A program made the translations under genes and the position numbers. Shown in pieces: positions 45,601-51,752 of a stretch of 64,000 bases of DNA; the stretch's first letter is position 1; the number at the start of each line of letters is the position of its first letter. This DNA comes from a virus. The stretch is from positions 1-64,000 of IMG/VR virus record IMGVR_UViG_3300004369_000005. One strand, 5' to 3'. The notes below the pieces were generated by a model, which saw only the letters and a program-made list of their open reading frames with translations, did no database searches and was not told the DNA's origin.

Positions 45601-46380
45601 TACTTTACCAATTAGATCGTTAACGTTGCCACTAACAACCTTTACTTTCAAAGCATAGATATTCGTCCAATCAGACTCAGAAGACTTAAGGGTAAAATCT
45701 GTTGGTTTGTATACTTCTGGTTTTTCCCTGGCATCTTTAGATATGATAGTATTAAAGATGAACTTGATAGAACTATCAGTACCTTTTGCCTTATAGAACT
45801 TATCAATGTTCTTGATAAGAGTTCTTTTATCAACTTCACCTTTTAGATACTTTTCTGGGAAAGAACCTAAGTATTGAGATTCAAAATTCTTGACAAATGC
45901 ATACAGGAAAAGGTTACTAATATTGTAAACCTTTACACCATAGTTATGACTTGCTGCATTTGTGCTTGTAAAAGTAGTAGACTCATACAAGTCACCTAAT
46001 GATGTATTGCCACTTACTCCTCTATGGCAATTTTTAAATTCAGTTTCTGTTCTTTTTTCATAGAAAATAATCTCATCATTAATTCTGATGTAACCATTCT
46101 TCTCTGGGAATGAAGTTGCATCATCAACAACGATGATTGTTTCAGTAGCATTAACTGTTACTGATAGTTCTGTGTACTGCTTTAGAAGACGTTTCTCATA
46201 ATAATCAATATCAGCATACTTTTGGATATTGTTAATAATATCCAAGGTGCCGCCTTGCACTTCCTGTGCTTCATAATACTTCTCTACAAACTTACTAAAC
46301 AGTTCGTATTCTGAAGAAATGAATTCAGGAAGCTGCGACTCAATTAGAGTTGAAATTCTCTTAGTCTTTACAGCAGGCAT
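33613..46380 (-). CDS. Giant 4255-aa baseplate protein in the gp7 position
   Basis: It lies between gp6 and gp8, where T4 encodes gp7 (1032 aa), and begins with a wedge-like head (MPAVKTKRISTLIESQLPEF; EYELFSKFVEKYYEAQEVQG). Beyond it are GxGY beta repeats (QGSGYAKPPF, GGSNYTNPVVVI, NAGKGYTYKPTVEI). A YHYH-like domain lies near residues 740-870 (HSPIIGFAYDGNPIYGPYG, later LDENNGRFCVTP). Two helical modules appear near 2235-2335 and 2495-2570 (CARDLGYLIDAIVYHLKFGG; AMRN). Residues about 3530-4020 hold seven or eight tandem approximately 65-aa repeats (SIAPRDSFSAIETLAWKETL / IVDWKVTQTIIK). Both baseplate and fibre features occur in one chain. The gp7 label rests on gene order and the N terminus. 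Confidence 0.85.
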   Translation of the reverse strand: MPAVKTKRISTLIESQLPEFISSEYELFSKFVEKYYEAQEVQGGTLDIINNIQKYADIDYYEKRLLKQYTELSVTVNATETIIVVDDATSFPEKNGYIRINDEIIFYEKRTETEFKNCHRGVSGNTSLGDLYESTTFTSTNAASHNYGVKVYNISNLFLYAFVKNFESQYLGSFPEKYLKGEVDKRTLIKNIDKFYKAKGTDSSIKFIFNTIISKDAREKPEVYKPTDFTLKSSESDWTNIYALKVKVVSGNVNDLIGKVVVQEETEEYGYVSATVDNVIGDITADGEAIVNLVLAPETVTGEFAISTKTSLTKTLSNTTGIGKRVNVFSTVGWKEKGKILIGEEIISFNDKNVTQFTIEKRGDVTYTHEVGTSVYKPVIIKGADVELLTLGVVYDFKITDAQPYSYPNDKVQISIPGFQTADNKITQTGSNIYRWILNNNLPVKIPTKPTIESQLSPVATDVSAIFADEQYYYITSSSFPSYEIFKESILDNQPIKDQKLLRILRKNAIKTTEKYATPKSEVGLLLNGVRLYGYKDKESIRYGNLESVSVVDQGSGYAKPPFVLVDGVPDLVQANLSGSVVESYTVTSQKVFPVEPTIEVTSGRGAIVRAVVTGDKVTSLIIDNAGEFYSSPPIVRITDRNGKGRFADFTAIIDVDGRITGFEKNSEGVFYNQSTVRVDILPVGKGAKAQVELTEWNFNRYEKYKSVMDDQNGYVFENYNISYEYGYGQFANPKAFRYALNDNITANNQETGTLRHSPIIGFAYDGNPIYGPYGFQDPLDHNSGIARMTTSYILNATRRGGPGINQYPLGTFTNDYTYKHKNGSLDENNGRFCVTPDFPEGVYAYFITINANQVPQFPYILGQNFYSLPVDSNYNSNINQNDIPKKSRRLNELGMPGNGEGVIAEIGSVKAGTVDRVTVERSADVFSVNSKLYFDNRGTDGSQAEALVESVKGKPVEYIDSYENKVVKLTTIQNAYLFEDDTLRQPSSNASGVIVGEVRNDNQIVLKNVIGTFDNTGTFSADIKTFFILLDQKSSFTKGAILSLTDGINPAVAKGEILNGTSSQNTVEIKVTEGDWVPLNQGRITATSILPNKVYRIVELGDTNWDQIGAGLQFQVGQEFTSNANEPTGNGVAEEVGGDYFLQSSDFFNTSGSKPVVLTSLSDNLEPFEVNQSVALIETSSPHGLGIDDKITVDIRPDDSIKTKDYYVRKRLYQNVVLKTPEYESEISDTGIGAFQILNGGADYAPATYTDVALTGGSGTGATATIIVKNNVVSDLQVQGTHSGYRDGVYNNVVISGGDGDGLVASFTINNGQIVGNKVYVKTPGYNYIGGSFIITNDDLPDYIKVFDDETGLVTSTGLEIIATVSATVATVDITNKGTGYRKGDYLSVDDESLFRSSASRSTARLSIYVDHVGFAEGKNKLVLKSTTGLAIGDLIKIGSEILEVTAIDSPTEITVNRGIEGSVDTNHYDGQIVTLYKAQYNFPENFQVGGLSTSGKVLTYDRSTQSVILVYNYGIERNTATSIQNSSTFFDGSTPARLVTVSSVESPNFKFEISEDNISFTPNPNIQIQEFYRYKFDTSHSSLTGTYFDLSPSRAYNLITEEKLASTILPGNTGAFTEVKFGFGPRIAENQYDTKVGTDFTTFYYFDKNGVVTSDDAYLELITDPLQGEKTVIYVTPTRIVYNVPFKPLWDGSGVITYTSKGAFSIGEINTIKVTNLGLNYKKVPVITGVDITPTYKATAEVEFDEKVQVITGITVTEGGSNYTNPVVVITDGDGQGARFKPSVTNGKISIIAVENAGKGYTYKPTVEIIESNAELYVDSNTIGVPQSIKITRNGGAFHLDKTVASSFTSQFTIALKRSSPTEPIGNFQKGEIVTQTNAEGREVFRARVGEFKVGTNLLKLNQLQGIVRNNFPIVSVSNPTNRAAVKAVYFSTLTENITSSYDNAGFYTSARGKVSDRSQRITDSFFYQDYSYVVKSRTPIDQWRDLIKSTTHPAGFKLFGQVDIETDANTRMPAKMPRSGKASIIQLWNPEVNTITSDIKHRVITQSIQKVENNRIRRGPGSIASSEFNFNEFRAYTIRVYNPTPGFYDDVIADGKPWYAKNSFDGVDINDTPYTGANVKTVGTTRFQLRDSFDNPFVPAKVNNIFVTLDGILQEPGVAYTIDGSDIVFSQAPLGNSTKLTGSRLGDVTSYKGMQFYGRYFAFKDTASNNRYLRKIRNIFQRNGRWLDSANQIERNLDFIVSESVGYGKEIYPTLDWSTKGSSYESDLRSILKAYEHDLRFGGNVKTVDYLSYFNEDNTYDYITDNKESSLDIIRYATNLSKLAIRNWDIVINNVNFIQGSRVLTMADTNKVAVGMLISSGGSFPEGTRIASIDSETQITLTRAALSNSGFGGGGAPAGTTTFDGITDGNAVSPTSTAAVEPGDTFTVDEGDTFSVPPSFSGSDTATFYFSGINTGTFYDAANLIAANKAYLQEEVSATIYNNYTLQTTVEKCARDLGYLIDAIVYHLKFGGTEQVVEFGRLYYTNAGYPYGEVLTSINRSVEETAAAIAAWDLLVEKMTLAMRNSLGAGTYTNIAPVTDPDVAIDSLTPACANVASALSSYIQIVKDILAFGTGYVDATPQNLNSEGNWTSLRVYTNYNIIEDPLLPDSECADVISSVDSLFANVTDILNEESVSRSLPDYVDGETKEFELYWEDGTEVNSEEDEDFFITINAVLQQPKYNATYPGGDAYYIDRTVIPNKIVFDVAPIWDQDFGAKSIGEPTAVERVVGLGVGNYKRLTIDYNLVDGVRSGPFLILDMEDRSVQKIDEKEFLFVFVDGVLQREGYSYTISGPNIYFNVPITEQNDVDMRLLYGRDVGQILNIYDYSPNTYYIQGDITFTLDKSTAFAVQAVNRLARNDDNVSYDSWMRDKRYAGYRAIGSKSNGSSFDAPIGDIIDPYIFSEVGNIVTIKARFIVSQYHELVTSEAFGDRYVVRLASIADASITTNVIINQIDRTITRDETGRIRLADRNGKWNATKLGRSYRKTFLPLNSGDTIRVDGESAFRKISALPSIVTSKDYSNSIPSNNSIFGIVGVEAYNGSTEGTGLSVVPIMETVEDENGNQVLTGRIARLEWNQRNYNPNTQPTAYQYYTPPIIQFIPEDGNGGGAQAEVLTLGGHILSVDLINPGSGYTSAPKTVVARGYDILVERDIAVSLVTIGIQPKLDANIKTIASEISIASLPVPLAFSTSAIIAESPRAVFKSLTAIIQVEGDDNLKKDLDCRVVQPLTKFTDSKNKKVQTYLIDMFLGQNEYVSIASTRTPFVKSVSITQTSRKLTTQSQKRIFNDSLGNFNYYETGAYLDLDMTATDTVAYIADTSKFETNGYLMIGDEVVRYYRKLTDRFLNLQRGVDGTTAKPWLAGTFLKQIPKKVEVVSGGVAAIQSVAAVKIKQVDSEVKFNEDNEFAKWFEPRPVSVEQKATLNERVITAQIQSVQAIDSLSYVTAKTQRKTDVGARKVIGLFSTLDFDRTIIRGELQRQNIFFPAPVVTQTVVTAAAHKAITTEVTLLNVFSESVTVKPYASFEKLDSLAWKETLIEQDIKKEAVVPDVKITQIYAKATVRPTVSSTSQISIISDAISIAPRDSFSAIETLAWKETLVKRDIKKEAIQIVDWKVTQTIIKEQVTPSIVSTNTTFLASTEAITTRPSETFVSIDSLTHYTQPDRLEIQKANINLYDWRVEQTIVKATLRPSIVFTSTSVTEAIATSIAPRDSFSAIETLARKETLVKRDIKKDAVQIVDWKIAKTIIKSQVGPSITSTNRIDIISEALSIAPKDSIASFGEMYAIKQPDRLEIQKADINLVDWKVTQTIVKAQVAPTVTSTSHISIISDALSIAPKDSIASFNSLSVGATEIKADIKKDAVQIVDWKIAKTIIKSQVRPTVIATVQANIVTESGGAAGAGAINSEARFESLTRDNIEIKVDIKKSAVRLADWKVSHKQIRSSLAPTISSVSASSIEANAITTRPQETGIFADSVVRTTVNHVEELHHISIHHEVVHNGPTELLRIHPGSGVVDGFVESIFLSDPVPTRDGGFVDITDDHDVLTRDGDLIDVINQLFGSSGSGDYLGNYTTGNAGPTLRNWNYVGYDDGSANASGVSIERFSALFPQMTLADFEDRPNSSYTINGDYFNLANPSIQNAIAITSQNGLISGTISVNNSGDPGAEPTKYFLDSGYLFTSGGSIIQYTSKTGTTFDGCTVYSGPTTISAGDEMINIEVD
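34330..35800 (-). repeat. Tandem ~195-bp coding repeats in the 4255-aa gene
   Basis: Seven to eight in-frame units encode DSFSAIETL...DIKKEAIQIVDWKVTQTIIK. Two segments, 34630-34697 and 35009-35076, are 68 bp long with only two mismatches, pointing to recent duplication or gene conversion. Units alternate between a KRDIKKEA and a DRLEIQKA version. Confidence 0.88.
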
Positions 46381-46384
46381 TTAC

Positions 46385-48181
46385 TTACTCTTTGTATGCA
46401 GTGAATGAGGAATTGGCAACGTCAACATCCAAGTAAACCTCACGGAGTGCCTGAATATCATTAGAAAGTGGTTTTACACGAACAGAGATTCTATTATCAA
46501 AGAAACTACCTTTGATGATAGTCAAATTATAAAGTTTGAGTTCACCTTTATCATAATCAATATCACCGACTTCCTTGTCTAGAAGGACTTTTTCACCTGT
46601 TGCGGTATCTAGTCTATATAGGACAATTTTGCCATCCCTATCTTCAAGATAGACATCAAACAAAGGATATTCTGTGACTCTAAATCCAGTAGTAGAAAGG
46701 GTTGCGCCATCACAATCTTTATCAAAAGGATTCTGGTAACAGATTTCGTAATAGAACGTAGAATTTAACTGTGGATAGAAATCCTTCCTCATTGTGACTG
46801 TTGTCAAATTAGAGTTAATTGCTCGGTCTGCATCATCAATTACACCAGTAAATTTACTGTGTCTAAACTTACCGTTAAACTTCTCTGTATTTGATGTATT
46901 GATATAATCCTGCACTGTTCCAATAACTTTGTCGCGAATTTGTGCTGGTGATTGATCTGTTTTATCACCACTGTAATAAATCTTACTTTGTATCTCGACA
47001 TATAGTACAGATGGGTCTACAATCACTGGAGTAACAGAAGCAACCGAATACTTCTTCAACTCATCAATAATTTGCTTTTTAGTAACACTTGTTACATAAG
47101 TAGCATCCTTTGGTTTTAGTACAATGAATACTTTTCCATACTGAGGAGGATCTGCATCTTCTCCGCCGTAAATAATGATGTCACTAGTAGCAGGATAAAT
47201 TTTTCTAATAATAGATGAGTAATCATTTGATGTTACTGCTCTATCCTGTGATCCATATGCCTTAGGAGCATTGAACTTAATCTTGCTAATAGACTCCAGT
47301 CCTTCGCCTCCAGAAGCAGCAATCGTTGAATCAACAGTTACCTCGAAAGCGTTAGGAGAGACCCCTTGTGGGTTCTCCAGGACGCCAGAGAAGACGAATG
47401 TGCGTACACCATTGCTCTCTGGTCCAGAAGTGGTTAGATAGGAAACTTCTATTCTTGATCCATTTTCAAGTTTCTTACCTAGTACACCATCGCCAAAAAC
47501 TAATTCGTATCTTTCATCCTCGATCTCGTCTAGAAAGAATACTTTAGAATCTTGATCTACATCTAAAATATTGTCTGCTACTAGATATGGTTCGCTAAAC
47601 GATCCACCTGTAGGAAATACGTTTACTCTTACTGTATTAGTATCAATGTTCTGGTTGTCAAGAATAAATTTCTGTGACTTAAGTGATGTATTAACAGTGT
47701 AAGTATTTTTTAAAAGAGTTCCTTCATACACAGGAACTTCTGTAAAAATTGCTTTTTGATTCGATACTTGTGCCTTTACATCATTAAGAACAACGTATTG
47801 ATATGTCGTGTTGTCGTATGATGCAACAAATCCTGTTCCTTTCTTAAGTAGGAGTTCAGTATCAGTTGTTGGGTTATTGTAATCGACTGTAAAACTAATA
47901 TAAGCAACAGGAGATGTGATGCTCTTAGGTCTGTAACCTAATTGCTTTGCCAGAGCAACCACATTGTCCCTGAGGGTGGCAGAATCAATGAATAGTTCAT
48001 TGACTACCATGTTGGTGTTAAATGCCGTATAATACGTGTTATAGGCAAGTGTGTCGATTAGCGTTGATAACGCAGATCCTTCGAAGTCATAATCAGTAAA
48101 GTCCGACTGCGCTCTAAGGTATTCCTTCAGAGCAGACTTGATATCTTCAAAGTCTAAATTAGCAACTTGAGTATATGGCAT
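46385..48181 (-). CDS. 6: Baseplate wedge protein gp6
   Basis: gp6 forms the inner ring that ties baseplate wedges together. The 598-aa product (T4: 660) starts MPYTQVANLDFEDIKSALKE and has the gp6/gpJ-family features YLRAQSDFTDYDFEGSALST and LAYNTYYTAFNTNMVVNE near the N terminus. It overlaps gp25 by one base and ends four bases before the 4255-aa gene. Order gp25-gp6-(gp7)-gp8 matches T4. Confidence 0.92.
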   Translation of the reverse strand: MPYTQVANLDFEDIKSALKEYLRAQSDFTDYDFEGSALSTLIDTLAYNTYYTAFNTNMVVNELFIDSATLRDNVVALAKQLGYRPKSITSPVAYISFTVDYNNPTTDTELLLKKGTGFVASYDNTTYQYVVLNDVKAQVSNQKAIFTEVPVYEGTLLKNTYTVNTSLKSQKFILDNQNIDTNTVRVNVFPTGGSFSEPYLVADNILDVDQDSKVFFLDEIEDERYELVFGDGVLGKKLENGSRIEVSYLTTSGPESNGVRTFVFSGVLENPQGVSPNAFEVTVDSTIAASGGEGLESISKIKFNAPKAYGSQDRAVTSNDYSSIIRKIYPATSDIIIYGGEDADPPQYGKVFIVLKPKDATYVTSVTKKQIIDELKKYSVASVTPVIVDPSVLYVEIQSKIYYSGDKTDQSPAQIRDKVIGTVQDYINTSNTEKFNGKFRHSKFTGVIDDADRAINSNLTTVTMRKDFYPQLNSTFYYEICYQNPFDKDCDGATLSTTGFRVTEYPLFDVYLEDRDGKIVLYRLDTATGEKVLLDKEVGDIDYDKGELKLYNLTIIKGSFFDNRISVRVKPLSNDIQALREVYLDVDVANSSFTAYKE

Positions 48182-48573
48182 TATCGAGTACGCTCTAGGA
48201 AGAATTCTACATTTACGGGTGCATCATCCCTGCCTACGATATAATAACTTAACTCAATATCATATCCGTTATCCTCATCGTTTGGAATACAACGGATAGT
48301 GTCAACGGTAATCCTAGGTTCATACTTAGCAAGACAATTGGAAATCTCACCTCTGATGAGACCAGCACTACCATAGTCTAGTGGTTCGAACAACATTCTA
48401 GAAATGTTCGATCCTAGATCAGGACGAAATGGACGTTCTCCCTTCACAGTAAGAAGCAAAGCAGTGATCGATTGAGCGATAGCTGCTTTATCCTTCACTG
48501 TTACCAAATCATCGGAAACAGGATGCTTCTTAAATGTAACACTCAAATCTTTGAATGTCTGAAAGGAAGGCAT
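48181..48573 (-). CDS. 25: Baseplate wedge protein gp25
   Basis: gp25 is the small wedge protein that contacts gp6 and the sheath; its fold is shared with the lysozyme-like gp25/W family. The 130-aa length equals T4 gp25 (132). Typical segments are KDKAAIAQSITALLLTVKGE, RPFRPDLGSNISRMLFEPLD and the C-terminal YDIELSYYI. It has its own late box upstream. Confidence 0.93.
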   Translation of the reverse strand: MPSFQTFKDLSVTFKKHPVSDDLVTVKDKAAIAQSITALLLTVKGERPFRPDLGSNISRMLFEPLDYGSAGLIRGEISNCLAKYEPRITVDTIRCIPNDEDNGYDIELSYYIVGRDDAPVNVEFFLERTR

Positions 48574-48595
48574 TTAGACACAGCACGGGATGTCT

Positions 48596-48607
48596 TTATT
48601 TATTCAC
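48596..48607 (-). promoter_or_regulatory. Late promoter box (GTGAATAAATAA)
   Basis: AATAAATA core overlapping the stop of the preceding gene and about 23 nt before gp25. Confidence 0.6.
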
Positions 48608-48819
48608 TCGTGCCAACGCTCTACAAAATCATCAAAACCACCCGCTCCTCCACAAGGACGCTCAAGGCGGTCTTCGGGAAGTGGATATAGTTCTTCCTTC
48701 ATCTTTGATCTACGACGCTTTGCAGCGGCATCTAGAAGGCGATCACTGTCAGTTTCAGTGATGAGTGTCATACCTTCCTCAATAAATTCTTCGCTTTTGT
48801 CTACAGGAAATAATCCCAT
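48604..48819 (-). CDS. 71-aa hypothetical protein upstream of gp25
   Basis: ATG at 48819 is chosen because GGAG lies 6 nt upstream and just past the previous stop; a frame extension to 48855 lacks this. The protein (MGLFPVDKSEEFIEEGMTL...) has a basic stretch (AAKRRRSKMKEE) and ends GGAGGFDDFVERWHE. The family is not recognised; position suggests baseplate or tail assembly. Confidence 0.7.
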   Translation of the reverse strand: MGLFPVDKSEEFIEEGMTLITETDSDRLLDAAAKRRRSKMKEELYPLPEDRLERPCGGAGGFDDFVERWHE

Positions 48820-48821
48820 GT

Positions 48822-49325
48822 TTAACTCCAGTGATTGTTTGGTCTTTCCCACCAAAAATGTAAATCTTTGATAGTATCATCATAATAAAGTGAAACTAAG
48901 TCACTCTTATATTTACTATGGATATTTTCACATAATGATAAAGTGTAGTAATTCTTGTCTACAAACTTTTCCATTACCTTAGTAATCCAAGTATAATTGC
49001 CACCTCTGATTACACCTGCCTCACATAAAACAAAATTATCCCAGTCTAGAACCCAGTCAGCAAAATTAATTTCAAAATCAAGTTTATACTTATTTACATT
49101 TTCGTCTGGAAATGGCACATTGACTGCTTCAATATGAAAAATCTCTCGATCCATAGATAATGAATGCGAGAGATGCTGAGTTACAATACCAGAGTAATCA
49201 GGAGACACGCACAAGAAACAAGTCTTTGAGGGATGAATATTCCAATCAGACATCTTGATCTTATACGACATCTCCTGAATGAGTGCCATCTCTTTGTCTT
49301 GTGAGATAAACAAAAGTTCTTTCAT
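48822..49325 (-). CDS. 167-aa hypothetical protein
   Basis: Starts MKELLFISQDKEMALIQEMS at an ATGA overlap with the 2OG-oxygenase gene. It is a mixed alpha/beta, aromatic-rich sequence, with NFVLCEAGVIRGGNYTW near residue 100 and a Trp-rich C terminus. The VIRGGNYTW stretch faintly recalls nucleotide-binding folds, but I cannot assign it. It is co-transcribed with the oxygenase and the tail genes. Confidence 0.75.
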   Translation of the reverse strand: MKELLFISQDKEMALIQEMSYKIKMSDWNIHPSKTCFLCVSPDYSGIVTQHLSHSLSMDREIFHIEAVNVPFPDENVNKYKLDFEINFADWVLDWDNFVLCEAGVIRGGNYTWITKVMEKFVDKNYYTLSLCENIHSKYKSDLVSLYYDDTIKDLHFWWERPNNHWS

Positions 49326-49888
49326 CGTTCGATAATCATGTTGAAGGACAAGATAATTCTTTCCTTATCGCTCTGATTCACTTCAGTATAGTGATTACAG
49401 GCAGCAGGGAAAATAATTAGAGAACCTTCAGTAATCTCATCGGGTTGATGTGTCATTGTCAATCCTTTCATGAAATCTCCAAAGGGAGAGACAAATGTTG
49501 TTGGGGTATGAACTTCTGGATCATACTCAATAAACAAAACAGCATTATACCCAATAGAACCATGGTTATGTACTGTATGGTTCATGCCATAGATTGACTT
49601 TTCAAACCACCACCACTGAGGAATAATACTAGTACATCCAACAGCATCACCAAAACGATTGATATCGCTTTCGATAATATCAACGACTGGTTGGAAACTC
49701 TCTTTTTCTTCTTTGTTGTAGTTTGTAAGCACGTTATCTTTTAAGGATAACTCTTTCTGCTTATACAGTTCAAGGAGTTTTGGTTTTTTAATTTCCCAGT
49801 CCTGAATCTGCAACTTGAAGATTGGAACTGAGAACATTGGATATGCTTTGACATCCTCCTCGACTGCTGGAGTCGAGACCTCACTCAT
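49322..49888 (-). CDS. 2OG-Fe(II) oxygenase family protein (late region)
   Basis: A double-stranded beta-helix dioxygenase of the type using Fe(II) and 2-oxoglutarate to hydroxylate a protein or small molecule. The 188-aa chain has the proximal motif HTVHNHGSIGYNAVLFIEY (His107, His109), the distal His166 (PAACNHYTEV) and Arg177 for 2OG, as in the PF13759-type family. The proximal pair is H-x-H rather than the usual H-x-D/E. It sits in the tail gene block, coupled by overlaps on both sides, so a virion-protein substrate is conceivable but unproven. Confidence 0.82.
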   Translation of the reverse strand: MSEVSTPAVEEDVKAYPMFSVPIFKLQIQDWEIKKPKLLELYKQKELSLKDNVLTNYNKEEKESFQPVVDIIESDINRFGDAVGCTSIIPQWWWFEKSIYGMNHTVHNHGSIGYNAVLFIEYDPEVHTPTTFVSPFGDFMKGLTMTHQPDEITEGSLIIFPAACNHYTEVNQSDKERIILSFNMIIER

Positions 49889-50031
49889 CGTCCTTGACCT
49901 CTGTAACGCTTCTTAGCGCCATTACGACTGGTAGCAGAATATTTTGTGTTCTTGCTGCTTCCTTGACGTGTGGTTTTGGGTTGCGACTCAATAATCTTCT
50001 TACCGCTAAGACCAACTTTTGCTCGTGCCAT
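49885..50031 (-). CDS. 48-aa highly basic protein
   Basis: Reads MARAKVGLSGKKIIESQPKT... and ends GAKKRYRGQGR, with more than a quarter Lys/Arg, almost no acidic residues and many Ser/Gly. It is predicted disordered, possibly nucleic-acid binding. The ATGA overlap with the oxygenase start supports it. Its function is not known to me. Confidence 0.75.
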   Translation of the reverse strand: MARAKVGLSGKKIIESQPKTTRQGSSKNTKYSATSRNGAKKRYRGQGR

Positions 50032-50061
50032 AATTAATTTTTAATTGACTTACTTATTTTA

Positions 50062-50400
50062 CTAGATAGGTCCTTGACTGTCAACTGTTACAGTTAATGC
50101 ACCAGCAGACGCTACAATTCCTGCAGGACCAACAGGAGAGGTTAGAAGACTTCCAATGACTGCCATCGGTGTTCCATTCACCATAACGGTTGGAGAACCC
50201 GTGGAGATCACGTCACTATGCAAGTCTGGTGGTATAGGAAGTGCCGCAAAATGTGGTAAAGTAGTATCACCTACCTTATGAACGTTCCTGCCGTTAATAA
50301 TAACATTAGGAGATGCACTAATATATCCAACAGGAGACCAAGGACCATGACCTGTAGTCATATCCCATGGAGTATATAACGCGGGAGTATTAGATAACAT
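50062..50400 (-). CDS. PAAR-domain tail spike tip protein
   Basis: PAAR proteins form a sharp cone on the central spike of contractile tails (T4 gp5.4). The 112-aa chain shows the repeated loops SPNVIINGRNVHKVGD, GSPTVMVNGTPMAVIGS and the closing ALTVTVDSQGPI, plus His at HKVGD and HFAALPIPPDLH for metal binding. It overlaps the preceding 288-aa gene by 11 nt. Confidence 0.9.
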   Translation of the reverse strand: MLSNTPALYTPWDMTTGHGPWSPVGYISASPNVIINGRNVHKVGDTTLPHFAALPIPPDLHSDVISTGSPTVMVNGTPMAVIGSLLTSPVGPAGIVASAGALTVTVDSQGPI

Positions 50401-51256
50401 TGAGTGGTACAGGAACCTTTGGAGTATTTATTCCGTACTCTAACCTCTTAATCGCCGTGTCCTGATCGTTCTGTACGGTCATATGCGCTGTAGAAAGAAA
50501 AGTGCCCGCGCTACTAACAATCGTAATGTCAAAGAACACTCTTAACTTCATAATGTCACTAGGTTTGTAACTAATAATGTCGGAGCAACGCTTTAACCAC
50601 CCCTCCATAACTGGAGCATCATACATCTTCGCATCTGCAAACGTTAAAGGATAAAAACTCTCGGCGCTTATGCTGCTAGGATACTTCCTCTTTAACATCG
50701 AAGGATCAAACAATTCCCCCTCTGCCTCTAACTTCTCAATCTTTTCTAAAGTCTCATAATACACCCCATCCCCAGAAATCTTGACAATGGCATTCGGTAA
50801 CCTCAGTAACCATTCCCTATCATGAAAGTTACGTTCACTGAAATACCCCGAAATCGTCACCAGAGGCGCTGCACCAGTCGCAAACTCACTGTTGAATACA
50901 AAGGGTTCATTATACAGTGGAGCGACCCACAGGGGACTCACAGGCACCTCAAATTCAGTGTCAAAACTTCTGGTGGTGTCGAATGAAGGACGAGGTTCCT
51001 CCAAAATGCAGTAAGATGGACCAGTCACTGACATACTGGTGATGACCTCGTTAGGCAGTGTTGGATATGCTTCTATCGTTAGTGAAAAACTTTGATAGGG
51101 TTTCACATACGTCGGTTCTGCGTCTGGAATGATATCTACGGTCGGTTTGAACTCATAGTCCCCTGCAGGTAGTCCAAGCAACTTTAAGGACCTTGGAGCG
51201 GTTGCTGGGAGGGGATAAAACCCTACCTCGATCTCATCCGTGAATATCTCTGCCAT
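50390..51256 (-). CDS. 288-aa protein paired with the PAAR tip, unknown
   Basis: Begins MAEIFTDEIEVGFYPLPATA; Pro/Tyr/Phe-rich and largely beta in character, with a short helical segment (ETLEKIEKLEAEGELFDPSM) near residue 165. The order 51-kb small genes - this gene - PAAR suggests a central hub or spike-associated component. No match to gp5, gp27 or gp53 is evident to me. Start is fixed by TAATG overlap with the upstream coiled-coil gene. Confidence 0.78.
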   Translation of the reverse strand: MAEIFTDEIEVGFYPLPATAPRSLKLLGLPAGDYEFKPTVDIIPDAEPTYVKPYQSFSLTIEAYPTLPNEVITSMSVTGPSYCILEEPRPSFDTTRSFDTEFEVPVSPLWVAPLYNEPFVFNSEFATGAAPLVTISGYFSERNFHDREWLLRLPNAIVKISGDGVYYETLEKIEKLEAEGELFDPSMLKRKYPSSISAESFYPLTFADAKMYDAPVMEGWLKRCSDIISYKPSDIMKLRVFFDITIVSSAGTFLSTAHMTVQNDQDTAIKRLEYGINTPKVPVPLNVI

Positions 51257-51486
51257 TAGACTGACTGCGCGACTCTTAGCAAATCTTTCTTAATCCCTTC
51301 AACATTATTGTGAAGATAATCTAAAGTATCTGACAGTGTTTCGTACTCACTCGCCTCAGGGCGGCGGTACGCTAATGTCGGTCTCTCCAAGTTCGATACT
51401 CGCACTTCCAGACTCTCCAATCTCTGCAACAGCACTAGGAGTTTTTCCTCCAAGCTTGTCTGTTGCTGCTCTGACGACGTTTCCAT
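51256..51486 (-). CDS. 76-aa coiled-coil protein
   Basis: Residues about 10-35 form a strong coiled coil (SLEEKLLVLLQRLESLEVRV). The start has a good AGGAG site 9 nt upstream and lies inside the preceding gene in another frame (131-nt overlap). The stop overlaps the 288-aa gene start (TAATG). Possibly an assembly chaperone or hub-associated factor; not recognised. Confidence 0.72.
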   Translation of the reverse strand: METSSEQQQTSLEEKLLVLLQRLESLEVRVSNLERPTLAYRRPEASEYETLSDTLDYLHNNVEGIKKDLLRVAQSV

Positions 51487-51601
51487 TATTTGAATCTCCT
51501 CTCATGAATGATTCCGCTGCCTTCGTCTCGAACTCGTCGCAAAATGCATCAAAGTTACTCAGAATGGCATCGAAGTTTTCAAAATCAACTTTCTGGGGCA
51601 T
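51356..51601 (-). CDS. 81-aa protein, first gene of the late block
   Basis: Starts MPQKVDFENFDAILSNFDAF, with an acidic helical first half and a Ser/Gly/Ala-rich second half overlapping the coiled-coil gene in a different frame. It follows the GATAAATA late box by about 40 nt. The C-terminal half may be less constrained because it is shared. Function unknown. Confidence 0.6.
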   Translation of the reverse strand: MPQKVDFENFDAILSNFDAFCDEFETKAAESFMRGDSNNGNVVRAATDKLGGKTPSAVAEIGESGSASIELGETDISVPPP

Positions 51602-51642
51602 TTTTTTTCTGGCGGAATTTTTTATAACGGGACTTTACCAAA

Positions 51643-51652
51643 ATATTTATCG
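51643..51652 (-). promoter_or_regulatory. Late promoter box (CGATAAATAT)
   Basis: GATAAATA on the minus strand in the 51602-51721 gap. It is the first late-type box after the early region and would drive 51601 to about 48604. Confidence 0.65.
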
Positions 51653-51721
51653 GTCGTCTGGATACTTTTGTAGGTTAGGGGAGTCATGCGTTTTTGGAAT
51701 CGCTTGGCGACCCGACTAGTA

Positions 51722-51752
51722 CAAAAAAACCCCCTAACAACTGCCAGGGGGC
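51722..51752 (-). terminator. Rho-independent terminator closing the early region
   Basis: On the minus strand CCCCCT...AGGGGG (6-bp GC stem, 10-nt loop) is followed by seven T. It lies just past the stop of the HicA-like gene and separates early from late genes. Confidence 0.9.
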
